Source of the DNA: Rotaria sp. Silwood1
Lineage: Eukaryota > Rotifera > Eurotatoria > Philodinida > Philodinidae
Direction: 5' to 3'
Length of the DNA stretch: 64,000 bases
NCBI GenBank assembly: GCA_905250075.1
Contig: CAJNOP010000014.1
Span: forward strand, 1,710,991 to 1,774,990
Position 1 is the stretch's first letter. Each line of letters opens with the position of its first letter. Made by a program: the position numbers and the translations under genes. Positions 60,675 through 64,000 of this stretch are shown piece after piece. A model generated the notes under the pieces. The model ran no database searches and had not been told where the DNA came from. It saw only the letters and a list, made by a program, of their open reading frames with translations.

Positions 60675-63600
60675 ATGTTTTTTGTTGCAGTTCTATACTC
60701 TTTCATTACATATCTAACTTTGAATATCTATATAAAAACATTGATAGCCAGGTGTTTTTGATTGTGGTGGAAAGAGTGCAGATTTATTTTAATTCAAACT
60801 GTCTTTTTCTTGTTGAGGTAAGAGGCAAAATCAAACAACGAAGCTGATATAATTCAATTGAAAGAGAGCTACTACGTTATTTCCACGCTTGTCTTCAAAA
60901 TTTGCGATCTAATCTTTTGTTCTTCTTCTTTTTATCATAATCAGACAACAGATCAAAATGAATTCTTACAATCCCGAAATTTATGCAGTAGGTAACATGC
61001 TATTTCTATCTCAAATCCATTATACAACAGTTCAATTTATGTTTTTCTTCCCGCATAAGTACTCTCTAACGGGAATTTACCATTCAGTTATATTAGAATT
61101 TATATCACATGTGGCAATATTTATCGATCTGGACTACATTTTTTCATCTTCGATATCATTTATTTACTACCAGCATAACCAGTCGATAGAGTCATAAATA
61201 GTCTCCTGAAAAGACTAGCTTTTCTTTCAGAAAACTGGATCGCGGAAATATCCACGAATATTCTGAAAACGCGCTAAATGTTCCAGTATTTTGGATTTTC
61301 TCTTCTCGTGTTCTTCTATTTTTATCTATTTGCGACTATAAACCGATAGAACTTGAAAAGTAAGATATATAATCCGTGTTTGACGTCGCCGGAAGACTGG
61401 TCTCGTACTAAACATCAAAATATATAGGCAAATCTAGTGGGAAAAGATGAATTTTGCCAGAATTTAGAGTTTTTGACTATGTTGTACACATTTTCAATTA
61501 TTTTTGCAGTTACCAACCGTAAGAGCTTGAAAAGTTACCCTAATGGTTCAAATTTCATGTTACAGTAACAGTCGCTTCCCAGAAATTTATCGAGACAAAA
61601 TCCTATGTATTTAAAAAAGAGTCCATTTCTACACCGGAAGGACCATTTTTTTTTCCAAAAGTTACATTTTTTCGGAGTAAAAAGTTCAGATTCGTAGAGA
61701 ACTCGAAATTTTACGTAAGAAAAATGTTTCTAGCTAAATTTGAGTGAATAACTATTCAATGAGAACCTCAATAATAAAGAAAAGGGTGTACAGAGTGGTT
61801 AGAACTATTCCAGAAATAAAAAGATTTTGAGAGTTCTCATTGTGATATTCTTAACCAGCATCTCTCAATCTATCACTACATCTGATTTTGACTCATGAAA
61901 AAAAAGTTTTTTTTTTCCATGATATCTGAGGGGGACCCCAGGCACAAAAATCGTCAATGTTGATTTTCAAGGAATAAAGTCGAAAAAAGTGATCAGAAAC
62001 GTTCCCGCTTTCGACAAATCAGAAATGCTCACACTCATGAGTGTAGGCGTGAGCTGTACATCCGTACCTAGCTCAGTGATATTTAAATAACTATCCACAT
62101 TTATCAAATAGTGTCTGAGATTAGATTGTTATTCATCAAGATATTTTCAATTTTTGATATTTCTTGCTCGAAACAAATCAGTTAAACTACATAAATAGGT
62201 GACTATTTATTAAGTAGTTTCTGAAATTAAATAGCTATCCACTGACAGACATTGACAAAAAAGTATGAATAACTGATTATTTGTAAAATAGTTACGAATA
62301 TTCATTAAACAGTGTTGACAATCTTTCACATCGCGATAACATTTCAATCGTATTATTCAATAATTGTATAGTTAAAAATTCGAATCTAAAGTTCTCACCT
62401 ATAAAATATTCAATATTTGAATTTCAGTGTCAACTTTGACATATTTGAAACATTGAATTAGATGGTTTTTTTTACATGAAGAGAAAAAATAAAAATTTGC
62501 GAAGTTTTTCTAATTGAACTTTATACTTATTATGTACGTATTGACAAAGACATTTAATCTAAAAATTCATAATGATGAGTAAATATGTATAAAATACATC
62601 ATATTTCTATAATAACTGTACATATTTTAGATCGCTTTGCACTTCAAGGTAAATATATCGGTAATAATGTCATTTTATATGTTCAACCTTGTCTTTAAAT
62701 ACATAGTTCTTTAGTATATGCAATTTTTTATTATCTATTTGGAGGTTAATTATTCAACAGAGAAAATAAAAAATGTAGTTTTATGTAGTTGAAATGAATA
62801 GCCAAAAGTTCTACCTAGTGTTATGTCAACAGCAGAATATAAGCAAGAAAAATGTAAGCCCCCATTCCATGTGAAGTGTGATATGAATAATGATAGAATT
62901 TATTATGAATTTGTATTCTCAATAGTCTAAAGTTGAAGGTGATGAAATGTGCTCAGGTGAATGAGGTATATTCAATTCTTGCCCAAAAAAATACTAGCAA
63001 TTTGAAAATAAGAATCTGGTTATTGGATTCATTGACAGAATTTATCTGGTTTCGAGCATAACCGAACATAGTCGACGAGTAGATACGGTCACCCAATTCC
63101 TACTTCCATGTTTCTACCATTTTTCGACCGAACACAGCGTTGTTCTTGCAGGTTCTCGGTGGAAACCTATGAATCAGGTCACTAGAATAATTGATCTAAA
63201 TGATTAAATGAAATCTATGGTTTCCTTGTTTTTTTTACTACTAATGTCATTTTTTTTAATACTACGACGCCATTCGCCAATATCAGTCCTGTTCTGATGT
63301 TTTATTAAGGTTGAATTCGCGTATGATATTACCAGTAATAGTAGTGACGTTTTTCATGTCTCTTTACAGATATATTTTCATTTCACTGTATATTGACTGG
63401 AACTTTCTTGCAACATTAGATTTATTGGGTCACTTCAATGGGTAAGAAAAAAAAATTATTATAATTATAAGGAAAGAAAAACATTGAATGTGAATATCTG
63501 GTTCTCTTCTTCATCCATGTATGTGTGCATTAGGTGATTTCAACAAAATAAATGAATTATAATCTGTTTGTCAAATAAATATATAGATATATATATACCG

Positions 63601-64000
63601 TTTATGTAGACATGAATAATACATAGATTGAAATTCGATCTGAAACATCAATAATATACGTAGATATCTTCCAAGCTTCTCCATTTCACATTAGATGATG
63701 ATAAGTAATGGAAGTTCGTACTCCCAAACCATATGAATCTCCGAAAATTGTTATAAAATTTCGGATATTACTATGAAAATACTGAAAGCTTTTATAGTTT
63801 TGAAGGACGATCTTCTACATATTTTTATAGATTAATAAATTTATTTGACCATATCGATGTTAAAGAAATTTGAGAAGTTTCCGAAGAATTTGTGAAATGT
63901 TTTATACTATTTCCGAAATTTCTTCCGTCAGAAACCTGAACACTATTGACAGAAATATGAATGTATTTTTCCAAAGAAAAATAAATTAGTAATTGTTATA
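60675..64000. other. Gene-free 3.3 kb at the window end
   Basis: No exon, RNA gene or clear repeat recognised. A 79-codon frame (60958-61197) begins with ATG but is Ile/Phe/Tyr/Ser-rich without a domain, as expected by chance in such AT-rich DNA. Between 62040 and 62330 there are several TAAATAGCTATCCAC-like words that may be a decayed repeat. Confidence 0.4.

Noticed and set aside
60958..61197. 79-codon ATG-initiated frame in the last gene-free block.
   Set aside because: Composition is what AT-rich random DNA gives (Ile, Phe, Tyr, Ser), with no domain, signal peptide or splice partner.
1..64000. tRNA, rRNA, CRISPR arrays, and horizontally transferred bacterial or fungal genes.
   Set aside because: I looked for cloverleaf and B-box words, rRNA-like conserved stretches, regularly spaced direct repeats and intronless non-metazoan enzymes, and saw none I could support by eye. 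tRNAscan and a protein database search would be the decisive checks.

Overview
This is nuclear DNA from a small-genome animal, most likely a bdelloid rotifer; the genus cannot be fixed from sequence alone, though Rotaria would fit. The window is very AT-rich (roughly 70% by eye). Its genes are clearly metazoan (MIER, nischarin, UBAP2/lingerer, eIF4B, UNC119, MORC2, TAF4, a rhodopsin-like GPCR). Introns come in two sizes: many of about 50-70 nt and a few of 0.8-2.7 kb. The long ones hold most of the repeats. Most starts lie a few bases after a pyrimidine-rich AG, which looks like spliced-leader acceptors, and trans-splicing is known in rotifers. No bacterial-type, viral or obviously transferred gene is visible.

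Layout. 702-36482 is a one-way (+) gene block: MIER-like ELM2/SANT corepressor, nischarin-like PX/LRR protein, a 4 kb gap with a foldback element, then UBAP2L/lingerer, eIF4B, UNC119 and MORC2. The last four genes are only 184-516 bp apart. 36483-47239 is gene-poor, with a single-exon four-TM claudin-like protein (38070-38543), a cluster of tandem and foldback repeats (38760-41110) and a small secreted orphan on the minus strand (41719-42063). 47240-52572 (-) is TAF4 with its TAFH domain and a C-terminal histone fold. 52573-64000 holds one single-exon GPCR (56551-57603), several foldback and dispersed repeats, and a 10-N gap at 60147-60156.

Functions. The genes are mostly housekeeping regulators: chromatin and transcription (MIER, MORC2, TAF4), mRNA translation (eIF4B, UBAP2L), lipid-anchor cargo transport (UNC119) and endosome/integrin signalling (nischarin). 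They share no single pathway. The tight + strand spacing suggests two possible polycistronic units: MIER-nischarin, and UBAP2L-eIF4B-UNC119-MORC2.

The most informative repeats are three hAT-like non-autonomous foldback elements with 8-bp target duplications (13472-13999, 40283-40851, 53100-53725). The third sits inside an older dispersed repeat whose empty site can be seen elsewhere in the window. Four dispersed repeat families (called A-D here) recur in long introns and intergenic DNA. All splice sites are read by eye from GT/AG and frame. Coordinates given for CDS features are the genomic span from start to stop codon, with exons listed in the evidence.
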